DNA of 64,000 nt from Blattamonas nauphoetae. Lineage: Eukaryota; Preaxostyla; Oxymonadida. Location: positions 186,001 to 250,000 of the forward strand of contig JARBJD010000064.1 of assembly GCA_033064195.1 (NCBI GenBank), read 5' to 3'. Position 1 is the first letter of the stretch. Each line of letters opens with the position of its first letter. Positions 33,289 to 44,300 of this stretch are shown piece by piece. The translations under genes were made by a program, and so were the position numbers. The notes below the pieces were generated by a model, which worked only from the letters and a program-made list of their open reading frames with translations, was not told the DNA's origin and did no database searches.

Positions 33289-36200
33289 TTACAGTTCGTC
33301 CTGCCAGGCACCATTGTTCCTCGTTTGTTCAACGTTCAATGCTATCGAGCGAACAATCAGACCACAGTTCGAGAATCCAGACCCTTTCCGATCAATCACA
33401 GGAAGCATTCGTCCGCGCTCAACCACAACTCCAGCGAGCTTCCAGACAGAATACGACATCCGACGCTTCCTCACTACAACTCGACCATCCCAGTCTCGCT
33501 CGAACGACGAAGGCAACAGCAATCCAGATCGTTCTTCAAACCAGCTTCCACAAACACTCAGTCGGCTCAGTCCATCCCCACTTCGAATCACAACTCCTCC
33601 CTCCACGCTTCCTTCTCCCCCAGCACAGTCTACAAACAGACAATAATCAAGACCAACACGTTGAACTGTTTCGTGTTTGTCTGACGAATCGAGTGTGATC
33701 GAAAGCACTCGCCCGATCTTCATTCCATTTGATTGCTCACATCCACTCTCAAAAAATAAACATTTGGAGGTCGTCAGTCGTGTTTGTCGTGTTCGGATCG
33801 AAATCAGTGCTGAATCTGATCCATCCCTAACTTTCATTCGAACTCCATCAATCGAACTGTCTGAAATCGAAATCACCGAATTCTGCGTCGTCGATGAGAA
33901 CGTCAGAATCCCTCCTTCTGAGAATGTCGTGTTTCGGATAACAACATTTTTGAAATTTGCAGTGATCTCGTTCTGTCCGCCCAAACATCGAAACAGTCCA
34001 ACTCCTTCTCTGAAATCAACATTTTCAACAGAAACATCGTCCACTTCCAATCGACCTTGTTCAAGTCCAACCAATCCCATTCCCCCTTTCTCTCCTCCCT
34101 CACAAACAATCGAAACCGACTTCACAATCACTGTTCCCTTCCCTCCAACAACCATCCCAGCTCCCCATCCCCAAACTGAATTCAAACATCCAACTGAAAT
34201 AATCAAATCCAAAAGAACAATCTCTCCTCCATCCACCACAATCTCACTTTCTGATTTGGCGCCTGTCGTGCTCGTTCGGTCCGAAATCGTCATTCGACCT
34301 TTCTCTCCAAATAGCCCTCCAATCTCCATACTCCCTCTCCCAACCACAATCACTCCTCCACTCGACACCGAGTCTCTCACTTTCAAGATCATCTTCTCCA
34401 TCTCTCCTTTCTTCCTTCCCATCTCCCATCCAATCAACACAGTCTCGCAAGGAAATGAAAAACTCCCACAATCTTCTCCATCTTCCCCTCCTCCAACTCC
34501 AGACGACGACACAATCACCTCAAACAGGAGAGCAACAGGTGTTTTGAACGAAACAGATCCATCAATCAAGATCACGTCATCCGAGTCAGACTCTCCCACA
34601 ATCCTCTCCACGGAGTATTCGGTGTTGTGCGCAAGTCCGTCCCGAGTGTCCAGTCGGAGTGTGGGCGACATCGCTCGCGATGCATCTGCAAACAGAACCA
34701 CAAAAGAGAAAGAAGGGCGAAGCGTCACTTTGTATTCTCTCATCATCGCCAGACCAGTTCCCGACAGTTCAATCGTGACTGCTGTATTGTGCGCGTTTGG
34801 ATGGAGTGTCGCTGCTTTCACTTTGGGAGGATGAGGGACGATGAACGAGACAGGATTGTTCACGAGAGCAGAAAGAGAAGCGACAGACACTGCCGACACG
34901 GAATACGATTCTCCAAAATCCAATTTGTGCGAGTGTCCTGTTTCTGTCCAGCACTTCAGCCAAATCCAGCCATCTTCATCGAACTCGCCTGAGACAGTCA
35001 GAGGAGATCCCAGTGAGCCACCTGTCAGCGTCACTTCGATCTCTTGCGACGGCTCGGAGGGTGTGGGGAACGCTGTGCCTGTCAGAACAATCTTCACTTC
35101 GTTTCGCGAAGCTGCCAACGCGGAGTCGGCGTGTTCCACTCGGAAGGGTGTGGACGGTGTTGTGAACGAGAAGGCTACTGGTTCAATCAGAACTGGTTGT
35201 GTCTCTCCCTCTGTCGAGAGCGAGATGATTGAGTAGATCATTCCATATTCCACTTCACGCTCACTCAACGGATACAGTGTCAGCGGAAGTATGAGTGTCT
35301 CCTGCCCAAAAACATAAAGGATCACATCCGAATCCGCACTGTTCGATGTCTTGTCACTTTCACCCAATTTCGATCCTCGGAGTGTCAGTGTGTAGATAGC
35401 TCCAGATGTCAATGCGTGTGTGGTCAGTGTGAGTGTGGTCGTGTTCAGACCAGTCGCTGGCTCAGCCAAACAGGAGATGAGACGAGGCGGCTCGGGAATG
35501 ATCTCGATCACTTCGAGAGTGTCGTGGAGCAGTTCGACTGTCGTTCCTTGTTCGCGGAAGCCATTAATCGAATACGAATCACCATATTTCAGTGTTGCAT
35601 CAACAGAAGGATACAAAACGGCTTCTCCCTTCCACTCCGATCCATCCAACTTCATCGCAATCCATCTCGACGAACTCGCGCTCTCCAATTCCACTTCATA
35701 AATCTTCGAAGGGGACAGCAAAAGACCTGTCATCACAAAATCAGCCTTCTTTTTGTCCAACGAGTACGATTCCAGTCTCATCTCGGTCAGACGCGTCTTA
35801 CCAGCAATCATGAACGGAGCGATCGGTTGGTCAATGAAAATCTCTGGTGTGTCTGCCGTCGCTTTCACAACTGAGACAAGCGTGTATGAAACATCAAACG
35901 ACAGATCCACTTTCGATCCATACAACCACAGTGTCGTCGGTTTCGATTCTCGTTCTTCTGTCTTCGTGCCTTCGAACCTGATCGTGAATGATGCCGATGG
36001 CGACAGTGTCACAGTGTAGTCGCCAGCTTCCATCCATCTCCCAACAAGAACAATCTCTGTTCTGTTCCCATCCACGTTCGGTGTGTTCTTCAGTCCAACA
36101 ATTCGTGATGGTTCTGCAGGAATCGAAAATTTCGCTGTCTCCTCCACAATCGTCTTTGTTTCCGCAATTGTCAGTGCTGTGATCTCATAATCAGTCCCGA

Positions 36201-39200
36201 AAGAGAGATTGGCATGGGATGGATACAGTGTTTCGGTCAGCTGAGTCGATGTCTGGTTTCCTGTTCCCGAGATCGCTCCAGTCAGCGTGAAGGCATCGCC
36301 TGTTCGAACATCCGAGACCAGTTTGAACAGCGTGATGGTGAATGACTTCCCACCAGGTAGGAACAATCCTTCCAACGTGATCAGAGCGTCTGTTTCATTC
36401 GTTCCACCCAAATCACATTTCGCTTCGATTATTCGAGACGGAGCAGCAGGAACTTTGAGAACAAGAGCGGGCGATGGAATCACAGCGTTCACAGACGAAG
36501 AGAACACTTTCACCAATTCGTATTCCTTTCCATATTCCAGCGTTCCGGTCTGTTTGTAAACCGCAACATTCTTCGATCCCGATGTCGACGAGAATGTCAT
36601 CAAAAACGAGAGGATGTTGGACGCATCTTGCTTCTCCGAAACTTGAACGGTGAACGTCTCACCACTCATTCCAGACGATGTCACTGTCAGGATAACATTG
36701 TTCAGTGTGGACGAATCAAAATCACATCCGATGGCAGACACAGAAGGACCAAGGGGAGTCGTGAACTCAGATGAATCCAGAAGGATGAACTCGTCGTCTT
36801 TGCCTGCTTCTGACAGAACCACCGATGAGATTGTGTATTGAGTTCCATATTTCATCTCATCAGCCCATCCAAGCAAGATCGTCGATGTTCCCTCACTCTC
36901 GCTGCTGAACTCGATCGGGAATGAGTGTGACGATGTCGTCGTTGCTGTGTAAGTCTTCCCATTCGGCAGACTCGTTCCTTCCACTGTCAGAATCGTCCAG
37001 TTCGTCGTGATCTCACCACTTCCGAACGTGAGCGTGGCAATTCGGGGAGGAAGAGGAACAAAGAATGATCGACCAGGGTTCACATAGAAAGAATCAACGC
37101 CTTCTCCAACTGAGTCGATTTCATATGTTTCTCCAAACTTGAGCGTGCTGGCTGTTTCCTCGTCACCAACGGTGAAGTTCGCCAGGCATCCACTCTCACT
37201 CACATTGAAGATCTCACCCGACCACGTCGTGCTTGACCCAACACGGCTGATCACAACTTTCTGCTGTTTGTCGTGAAGCTTCCGTCCCTCCATCGACAGC
37301 ACTGCCGTGTCCTTCTTCCCATTCAGCGCTGCCGACACTGTCTCAATTCGAGCAGGCTCGATCGGTGTCTTGAATGTCACTGGCCGATACACAACCAAGT
37401 TCATCTCGTCCACCCCGTTCACAAAGAACACGTCTTTGATTGTGTATTCTGTATCGTATTTCAGCGGTCCAGACTCAGCAAAAGGATAAAGAGTGGCGTC
37501 TCCAGTGAGTGTCGTGCTTGAGGATGGTGTCAGTGTCATCGTCACATTCACCTCTTCTTCCTTGTTTGCTGCCAACATCCAGAACGACCCCTCTTTCAGC
37601 CCAAACCCAGTCACTTCAATCGTCGTCGTGTTCGCATCCTTCACCCTCGCCACGGCTGACACAACGTACATCTGCAGACCCCATCCAGGCATCACTGCCG
37701 AGCGGAGTGTGTACGTCTTCCCACTCGGCAGAACTCCACCTGCTCCGACTGTGGCCGTGCCAGTTCCTGTGGCTGAGTTGGCAAATGTCACGAAGATGAG
37801 TCTGGGCAGGGTGTCCCCATCGAGGAGCACAGCCATCGTTCCTGTCATCGCGTGGGCACACGTCACGGTGAACGTGGCTGTTGATGACTCCATCGCCATT
37901 GACGAGGAAACGATGTGAGTGCCCTTCGCGACTTGAGGAATGGACGCTGAATCTGAATCGGGGTATTTGATGTGAACTGCAAGATAATCAGACGATGTGT
38001 CGCAATCTGCAATCTTCTCCGGTGTGAGAGGGAAGTTGTGCATGTTCCCAACAAACACATCTCTTCCTCTCGTTTCGGGTCCGTTGATGACGTTGTCTCG
38101 GAAGTAGAACTTGGAGATGTCTGGAGAAATATCGAGGATCGACTCCCTCCATCCACTGAAGATAAGTGTCCCTTCTCCTTCTGAGGCACATCCTATGATG
38201 TAATTATTTGATCCAGTGAGTTTGGCATCTTCAGTGAAGATGGCGGGTGCTCTCTTAGCGACACATCTCTCAAAGAAACATTCCGAAACGGATCCTTGAG
38301 CAATCCCAACGGACAACGCGCCTCCCGCATCAGCTGCAAAACACTCAGTGAACACACACTGGTCCACCTGATAGATCATCCTTTGTCTCGTGGTGTAATC
38401 TGCATTCGTCGATCCAGAAAAGAGAAGTGCTCCTCCGTCATGTGCGTATATCCCATCGGGGTCGGTTGCTTGGCACTGGTGAAAGTTGCACGAAGCGACG
38501 ATGACTTCGTCAACATTGTACGTCGTCACGTAGAAAGCACCTCCAAAGTTCGCCACTGAAACGATGAAGGTGCAGCGAAGGATTGACAAGTGTGTCGTTC
38601 CGTAAGGGACGATTGCTGAGGTTGAACGAGTGGTGAAGTGCTTGTCTTGGATGGGGTGTGTGACATCCGCGTTCGCGTGGCGATCGGAGACGCTGTGGGA
38701 GACGGAGGAGTTCATGCAGAGCACTGTGGCGCCGGTGTTGATGTCGAGGAGTGCCGTCCCGTCGAAGTGGTTGGTCACGCGGGCGATGTCGCAGGCGGAC
38801 AGCGTCTGGCGTGACAGCGGAGAGAGTCGGCGAGTGTGGGTGATCCCCGAGCTCGTCACGTTTGAAAGGGCGGAGTGCAGCAGCGTTGTGTGGGCGGGGA
38901 GGGTTTGGGAGGCAGAAGCGGCCTGGCGGAAGGTGAAGAGCGGGCCTGTCGACGTCGAAAGCGAGTTGTCGGCGAACGAGAGGCCTGCTCCGATAATCGA
39001 CAGCGATCCCGATGGCTCGTCGTTTTGGACGGTTTCAAGCGGAACGGGGGTGTTTGGGAGGACGTCACAGAGCGGAGCGAGGATGTGGGATTCGAGGTTT
39101 CGGTGAGTCGAGGATTCGATTCGAATGGTCGCAAATGAGTCGGGTGTCGAGTGCAGGATCATGAATGGCGATGTGGATGGCGATGAAATGATGATACAAG

Positions 39201-39654
39201 TCGAGACAAGCAGTTCTGAGCAGTCGAGTGAGGCGACTGACGACCTGTCGTTTCCGGTTGACAGAGTGAATGAATGCAACGATAGAGAGGAATTCTGGAC
39301 GGCAAATATGGATGGACATTGTTGTGATGCTTTCAGTTCATTGGGGGCTGCTTTCTGGTTTACAGGACGATTGTGAGACGTGTCGAGACAGAACTGCACT
39401 ATGGAGTTCATTCCCCGTAATTCCAATTGTTTGGAAACCAAAAAGATAGTCTGTCCTTGGAAAAAGCCGTTGTGGAGCGTTATAACCGTTCGGTCTTGCT
39501 GTTGGTTCGATTCGAGTTCGAAATGAGCAGACAGAAGAGTGGACAGGTCATGAACGGTTTGTGACAGATGTTGGGGAATAGATGATGTTGATTGGAAGAC
39601 AGGTTCTGAATAAAGCAGAAACACCAGAATTGAGAAGTGCAAGAGTTGTATCAT
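33289..39654 (-). CDS. Giant beta-helix / Ig-like repeat protein ending in QDEL (gene E)
   Basis: A 2121-residue unbroken frame from ATG 39654 with a clear signal peptide (MIQLLHFSILVFLLYSEPVF). Residues ~30-590 form a beta-helix that diverges strongly from the others in sequence but keeps the Cys/GGA coil pattern (NFGGAFYV, DGGALLF, DAGGALSV). About ten Ig-like modules (~600-1720) use linkers IEPARI, LPPRIA, AAPSRI, AEPSRI, PEPPRL, TPFRVE and PHPPKV. The C-terminal beta-helix (~1720-2121) is nearly identical to gene D, but after GLIVRSI the two tails diverge and this one ends AWQDEL-TAA. There is no membrane helix. It lies in tandem with D, 310 bp from the D start. Confidence 0.85.
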   Translation of the reverse strand: MIQLLHFSILVFLLYSEPVFQSTSSIPQHLSQTVHDLSTLLSAHFELESNQQQDRTVITLHNGFFQGQTIFLVSKQLELRGMNSIVQFCLDTSHNRPVNQKAAPNELKASQQCPSIFAVQNSSLSLHSFTLSTGNDRSSVASLDCSELLVSTCIIISSPSTSPFMILHSTPDSFATIRIESSTHRNLESHILAPLCDVLPNTPVPLETVQNDEPSGSLSIIGAGLSFADNSLSTSTGPLFTFRQAASASQTLPAHTTLLHSALSNVTSSGITHTRRLSPLSRQTLSACDIARVTNHFDGTALLDINTGATVLCMNSSVSHSVSDRHANADVTHPIQDKHFTTRSTSAIVPYGTTHLSILRCTFIVSVANFGGAFYVTTYNVDEVIVASCNFHQCQATDPDGIYAHDGGALLFSGSTNADYTTRQRMIYQVDQCVFTECFAADAGGALSVGIAQGSVSECFFERCVAKRAPAIFTEDAKLTGSNNYIIGCASEGEGTLIFSGWRESILDISPDISKFYFRDNVINGPETRGRDVFVGNMHNFPLTPEKIADCDTSSDYLAVHIKYPDSDSASIPQVAKGTHIVSSSMAMESSTATFTVTCAHAMTGTMAVLLDGDTLPRLIFVTFANSATGTGTATVGAGGVLPSGKTYTLRSAVMPGWGLQMYVVSAVARVKDANTTTIEVTGFGLKEGSFWMLAANKEEEVNVTMTLTPSSSTTLTGDATLYPFAESGPLKYDTEYTIKDVFFVNGVDEMNLVVYRPVTFKTPIEPARIETVSAALNGKKDTAVLSMEGRKLHDKQQKVVISRVGSSTTWSGEIFNVSESGCLANFTVGDEETASTLKFGETYEIDSVGEGVDSFYVNPGRSFFVPLPPRIATLTFGSGEITTNWTILTVEGTSLPNGKTYTATTTSSHSFPIEFSSESEGTSTILLGWADEMKYGTQYTISSVVLSEAGKDDEFILLDSSEFTTPLGPSVSAIGCDFDSSTLNNVILTVTSSGMSGETFTVQVSEKQDASNILSFLMTFSSTSGSKNVAVYKQTGTLEYGKEYELVKVFSSSVNAVIPSPALVLKVPAAPSRIIEAKCDLGGTNETDALITLEGLFLPGGKSFTITLFKLVSDVRTGDAFTLTGAISGTGNQTSTQLTETLYPSHANLSFGTDYEITALTIAETKTIVEETAKFSIPAEPSRIVGLKNTPNVDGNRTEIVLVGRWMEAGDYTVTLSPSASFTIRFEGTKTEERESKPTTLWLYGSKVDLSFDVSYTLVSVVKATADTPEIFIDQPIAPFMIAGKTRLTEMRLESYSLDKKKADFVMTGLLLSPSKIYEVELESASSSRWIAMKLDGSEWKGEAVLYPSVDATLKYGDSYSINGFREQGTTVELLHDTLEVIEIIPEPPRLISCLAEPATGLNTTTLTLTTHALTSGAIYTLTLRGSKLGESDKTSNSADSDVILYVFGQETLILPLTLYPLSEREVEYGMIYSIISLSTEGETQPVLIEPVAFSFTTPSTPFRVEHADSALAASRNEVKIVLTGTAFPTPSEPSQEIEVTLTGGSLGSPLTVSGEFDEDGWIWLKCWTETGHSHKLDFGESYSVSAVSVASLSALVNNPVSFIVPHPPKVKAATLHPNAHNTAVTIELSGTGLAMMREYKVTLRPSFSFVVLFADASRAMSPTLRLDTRDGLAHNTEYSVERIVGESDSDDVILIDGSVSFKTPVALLFEVIVSSSGVGGGEDGEDCGSFSFPCETVLIGWEMGRKKGEMEKMILKVRDSVSSGGVIVVGRGSMEIGGLFGEKGRMTISDRTSTTGAKSESEIVVDGGEIVLLDLIISVGCLNSVWGWGAGMVVGGKGTVIVKSVSIVCEGGEKGGMGLVGLEQGRLEVDDVSVENVDFREGVGLFRCLGGQNEITANFKNVVIRNTTFSEGGILTFSSTTQNSVISISDSSIDGVRMKVRDGSDSALISIRTRQTRLTTSKCLFFESGCEQSNGMKIGRVLSITLDSSDKHETVQRVGLDYCLFVDCAGGEGSVEGGVVIRSGDGLSRLSVCGSWFEERSGLLLPSSFERDWDGRVVVRKRRMSYSVWKLAGVVVERGRMLPVIDRKGSGFSNCGLIVRSIALNVEQTRNNGAWQDEL
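33841..34836. repeat. Gene-conversion tract shared with gene D (E copy)
   Basis: Partner of the tract at 28017-29012, offset 5824 bp. Flanks on both sides are clearly divergent, so recent conversion between neighbours is more likely than recent whole-gene duplication. Confidence 0.75.
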
Positions 39655-39845
39655 TGAAATAAAGGTCTGATCTCTCCAAGATCCTCAACTCTTCATCATT
39701 ATCTATTTGTGATTGTAGATTTAGTTTTTGCTGCAGTTTACTTTGGAAACTGAATCTTGTGTGTGTACAGTCGCAAACTGAGTCATTGTAGATGCTTGCC
39801 CGAGAGTCCAAATACGAATAATGGCATGATCCTTTTCACATTTCG

Positions 39846-40916
39846 ATGGATAACGATCCAATGGATTTGAACCCACCCACTGATGGCTGTTTGACAGATC
39901 CACGCGAATCACCTTCAACTATGAACACATTGTTGATATCGCTCCTCACTTTCGATGCGAAGACTCTTTTGTCGTTTGAAGACAAATCGACAATCTACTG
40001 TTCACTTGTTGCCCTCGTGAAAGCTGATTATCCATTTGACCAAGCCCTTCAGGATGCAGCTGTCAAGTTTTTGAAGAAGCTTGAACCGAAGTGGTACGAA
40101 CAGGATATTCCACAAAAACTCGTCACCGACCTCGTTCCCAATTCAAATGGATCCCATTCTGGCTTTATTGACAGCATTCTCACTCTATTGTCATCTCCCC
40201 ACTCGACCGTTGTTTCAGCGGCGTTATCGTTTCTGTACAAAACTTTTGTCCATTCATCGTTCAGAATGAGATGTTGTCTTTTAGAATCAGATCTCCTCGT
40301 CAATCTTTTAGCAACTCTTCAACCTCGCACACTGTCCATTTTCGGAAATGAGATGTTTATCGTTCCTCTCGTTAGAATCATCATTAATGGCATCCATCTC
40401 GTTCGTCCATTCTCCCTCATCCTTCTGAACATCACCACACCACTCGACGTATCCAACCATCGTGAAATGATCTTTCAGAAGATCGTGATCCCATCGTCTC
40501 ACTTTCTGAACCATCTCTGTCGAAATCGATTCATCCTGAATGAAGATTTGTCCAATTCGGTTTTGAAGCTATTGAACATACTCATTGAAATTAGCCCGTT
40601 TCATCGTCCAACTTTGGAGTTTGTTCTCGCCTCTCCGATTGTGATGGCCTTCTCGTGCTGGGTGTCATCCCTTGAACACCAGAATCCCATCTCGTCTTCT
40701 CTCGACACCATCAAACCTTCACTCAAAGAATGGAAGAAACAAGGCTCAGAAACAACACAATCAGGAAAACGAATGATCCAAGGACTGTTATCTGAAGGAT
40801 TCGAAAACACTCTTGAACAGAAGGTAAAGAGCTATAGCGACGAAAATTCGAGCTGCAGTTATCTCGCAAGTTGTTTCGATATCTCTCGATTCCTGGGGTT
40901 GAATATGAGGAGATGA
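39846..40916 (+). CDS. Helical (ARM/HEAT-like) family protein 1
   Basis: A 356-residue frame from ATG 39846, all-helical in appearance. Repeating helical pairs include IYCSLVALVKADYPFDQALQ, FIDSILTLLSSPHSTVVSAA and REMIFQKIVIPSSHFLNHLC, as in ARM/HEAT solenoids. It clearly aligns with the genes at 45819, 57533, 59981 and 63485, which share PFD-x-x-LQ/L, FVDSI-x-x-LLSSPHS, the VIPSS/LIPIQ-P-x-L block and a C-terminal EGFEN/EGFLE-x-LEQ motif. I recall this as a large lineage-specific family in oxymonads, of unknown function. It has no signal peptide and is probably a cytosolic scaffold. Convergent with gene F. Confidence 0.8.
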   Translation: MDNDPMDLNPPTDGCLTDPRESPSTMNTLLISLLTFDAKTLLSFEDKSTIYCSLVALVKADYPFDQALQDAAVKFLKKLEPKWYEQDIPQKLVTDLVPNSNGSHSGFIDSILTLLSSPHSTVVSAALSFLYKTFVHSSFRMRCCLLESDLLVNLLATLQPRTLSIFGNEMFIVPLVRIIINGIHLVRPFSLILLNITTPLDVSNHREMIFQKIVIPSSHFLNHLCRNRFILNEDLSNSVLKLLNILIEISPFHRPTLEFVLASPIVMAFSCWVSSLEHQNPISSSLDTIKPSLKEWKKQGSETTQSGKRMIQGLLSEGFENTLEQKVKSYSDENSSCSYLASCFDISRFLGLNMRR

Positions 40917-41334
40917 AAACTTTGTGTGAGCTTCATCCATTTGTATGGGAAGTTAGTTTCGAAAAAAATGAACAAGAAATCACACTCCAAGTAATGTGAG
41001 GAAACAGAAGCGAGAAGAGCACTCCAGAGTTCATGAATGCTTCCACACAACCCACAAACCTCCTCCCAAAAGAAAGTCAGCTGTGGAGAAATCTGGAAGC
41101 GGAGAATATACAGAATGTGAGAATCAATCAGAAAGAAAAGCCACGACGTGGGTTCGAGAAGTGTTTCGAAGAGCTGGAGACTCAAGATGAGTGAGAAAGA
41201 ATGTTGAAGGCATGAACTGGCAGGAACAGTCAAGGGTGAGATGAAACTGCACAGTTCGTGTCTGGTTTGGTTGTGAGTGAAGGTCGGATGAATATAAAAG
41301 ACTGGCAGGAGGCCATCGAATGAAGAGTCAACCG
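40917..41334. other. Convergent intergenic region
   Basis: 418 bp between two converging genes, holding both 3' ends. A plus frame of 64 codons at 40996 is Lys/Arg-rich but has no support. No RNA gene or repeat seen. Confidence 0.4.
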
Positions 41335-44300
41335 TCAAGGTTCCTCCAATTCCTTTCCTGAGGCAATGCGAGTGTTTTCCGGATGAGAAGAGAGGAACTC
41401 TCCGATTTCTGTCAGTGTTGGCCGTTCTTTCGGATCAACTGACACACAGCGATGGATCAGCGTGGCAAACTCCTCGTTCCGAAGTAAGTCCATTTTCGGT
41501 CCAATTCCTATTCCTGATTGTCGCTGAGCATTCACTGCATCCAGCTCTCCAAACGGAACAAGACCAGTCTCGATTTCCCACAAGACAAGGCCAAGACTAA
41601 AAACTGACGCTTTGTGTCCATCCACCGATCCCACTCCACTTCTTTCTTCCGCCGCAACAACTTCAGGTGCTCGCCAGCGAAGACCGTCCATCCCCGACTT
41701 GTCTCCCTCACTCTTCCCTCTCGTGTTCTCATCATCTCCTTTCGCGTGTTCTTCCTCCTTATCTCCAAAGTTTGGTTGTTGCTGTTCCATCTGTCGCTGA
41801 TGACAAGCTGCTTCCTGCTCTGCTTCGGATGTATTCATAAGAAGCTTCAGCTGAACATTCCCAGCTGTGTCAACCAGAATCCAGTGAGACGACAGTCGTG
41901 TCAGAAGATCACTTCGTCCACGATGAGCAACAACGTGTTTCAATCCGTTCACAATCTGCATCTCGATTCCTCGCTTCCCAATCTCTCTCCGTTCTTTGTG
42001 CAACACCGAATACAGCGTCGAATCCATTCGAGCTGCCGAAATCGCGAAGTCTCCACTGCACGCCATCACTTCTGCATACTCACCTTCTCCCTCGCCACTC
42101 TTGTTCACTTCCTCTGATTGGCTGACATTCGTCGGATTGTCGTCAGAAGAGTCAAATGCAGAGTGGTCCTTTCCATCTGTCCGAATCACTCCATGTGAAC
42201 AGTCGACTCCCAATTCTTCCACTTTCTCAACTTCCAACGTCTTCTGTGTTTCCATCTCTTTCTGAGTAGGGACAGCATGTTTCTGTTGTCGTCGGCGGAG
42301 CAGAACGATGATGACGATGGCGAGGAGGAGTGCGATGAGCAGGCACGCGACGAGAGGAATCAGCCAGCTCAGAAGTTTCTTCGTTTCGGGCGACATCGAC
42401 TTCTTCTCGTCTTTTTCAGGAGGTACATACGACGATTTCGGGATGTGGAACGTGATCGTGTCATTCATCTGTACGAACGGGGAGTCTGTTCCTGGAGTTG
42501 GAACAATCGATTTGAAGGTGTACGTTGTATCGTGTGTGAGAAGACGATCGCTTCCAACAACAACGAACTTCGGACTTTCTCCAACCAGAGCTTCCGTCAA
42601 GATCGGCACTGTCAACGTCACATCCTTCCCATCTTCCTCCACAACAACGTCGAATGACCCTTTCATCTTCTCGCTGAACACAAGAAGTACATATGCGAAG
42701 TTCGGTTCGGCAGAGATGAGGTCGGAAGAGGCCGAGATGAGACAAGGAGGTGGATTCGGTGTGGTGAAGGAGATGAAGGAAGAGGGAGTCGCGGCGAGGT
42801 TGAACGCCCACGCTGCGGCAGGTGCTTCGATGCCATTGTTCAGGGTTGAAGACGAGGAGGCAGGAACAACTCCCACAATCTTTGTGATCGTGAAACCAGT
42901 GTTGTACTTCTGACTGACTTCTGACTCAGAGACCATAGTCCCTGTCCCATTCGAGAACAATATTCTCAATTGTGTTTCTGTTCCATTCGAGTCCTCTTTC
43001 ATAGTCACTTCATATTCCTGCGACTTCAGCGGTGTCTTCCCCTTCATCTCCAACACGATCTTTCCGGTCTTTTCATTCACTCTCGCTGTTGGTTCCGCTG
43101 TCAGCAGTGGACCAATCTTGTTGAACTCGTCATGAAAATACCGTTCAGGGTCGTACACATCCGTCTCCAGCTCTGTTCTTCCGATTATCATTCCAGTTGA
43201 GTCGGTACTGATTGTTGTGTAACAATCGTCAAAAGTGATTGCGGGCATGACCGAGAAGAAGGGGCACATGTAAGCGACATCGGTGAACTTTGTCGAATTT
43301 GCTCCGAAATACAAGAACATTGGGAAGAATGTTGTGTCATTTCCAATCGAATTCCCATCAAATAAAACATGTGAGAACGATATATTTGCACTCTTTCCCA
43401 TGTTGAGGATGCAGATGGCACCAGTCGATCCAGAGTAACAGTTCTTCACAAGAGTGTCAGAGATATGGACGTCTTGATTGTGATACAACGCAAGTGCCCC
43501 TCCCCCGTGTCTGGACAAGCATTCGATGAAGTGACTCCTCTCCATTGTCAACGCAGTCTCCCCAAACATGCCAATTGCTCCACCAAAAGTGATGTCGAAT
43601 CCAGTGATCAACTCGCAGCGTTCAAACTTGGTGTCGACAATCGTCAGATGGCTCTCTCCAGCAATACTCACACCTGCTCCAGCCGATCTCGCCAAGCAGT
43701 CAGCGATGACACAACCAACGAATTGAAACTGTGGGATGTGGTCTTCCAGCTCGGATCCATGAAGATTGAGTCCACCTCCTTCCGCCAAAACAGTGTCAGA
43801 TGGCGAACAGTGTTCGAAACGGCACGAATCGATGATAACATCGTCTGAAGCAAAAAGGTCTATCGCTGCACCAAACTGGGCTGAGCAAAACGTGAAGTTC
43901 GACGATGTGACTGTGAAACACACTCTGCCCAATCGAGTCTTGGAGGAAGAGAACGACACCACTCCTCCCAAGAGATTGGAGTGGAAGTCCGTGAACGAGC
44001 AGGAGATGATGGAGACAGCGCCTGGGTACTGTTCGAAAGTGAGTGGGCGGACTTCGTCAGCATAGTTGGCACCAGTGAAGTGGCAGTGCGAGAAGGACGC
44101 GATGGATGAGTCGGTCCCGCTTTGCTCGTCGAAGGAATAGACAGTGCCATTATCAACAAATGGAAAGGTGCCATTGGGGAGAGTGACTGTGCCTTGTGTG
44201 GAGTCGGTGTCGGTGTTGGGGGAGGAGAGGAGGGAGGAGAAGGAGGAATTCGAGCACAAAACGGACCCTCCATTGTTCACATCCCGAATCGTCGATCCCG

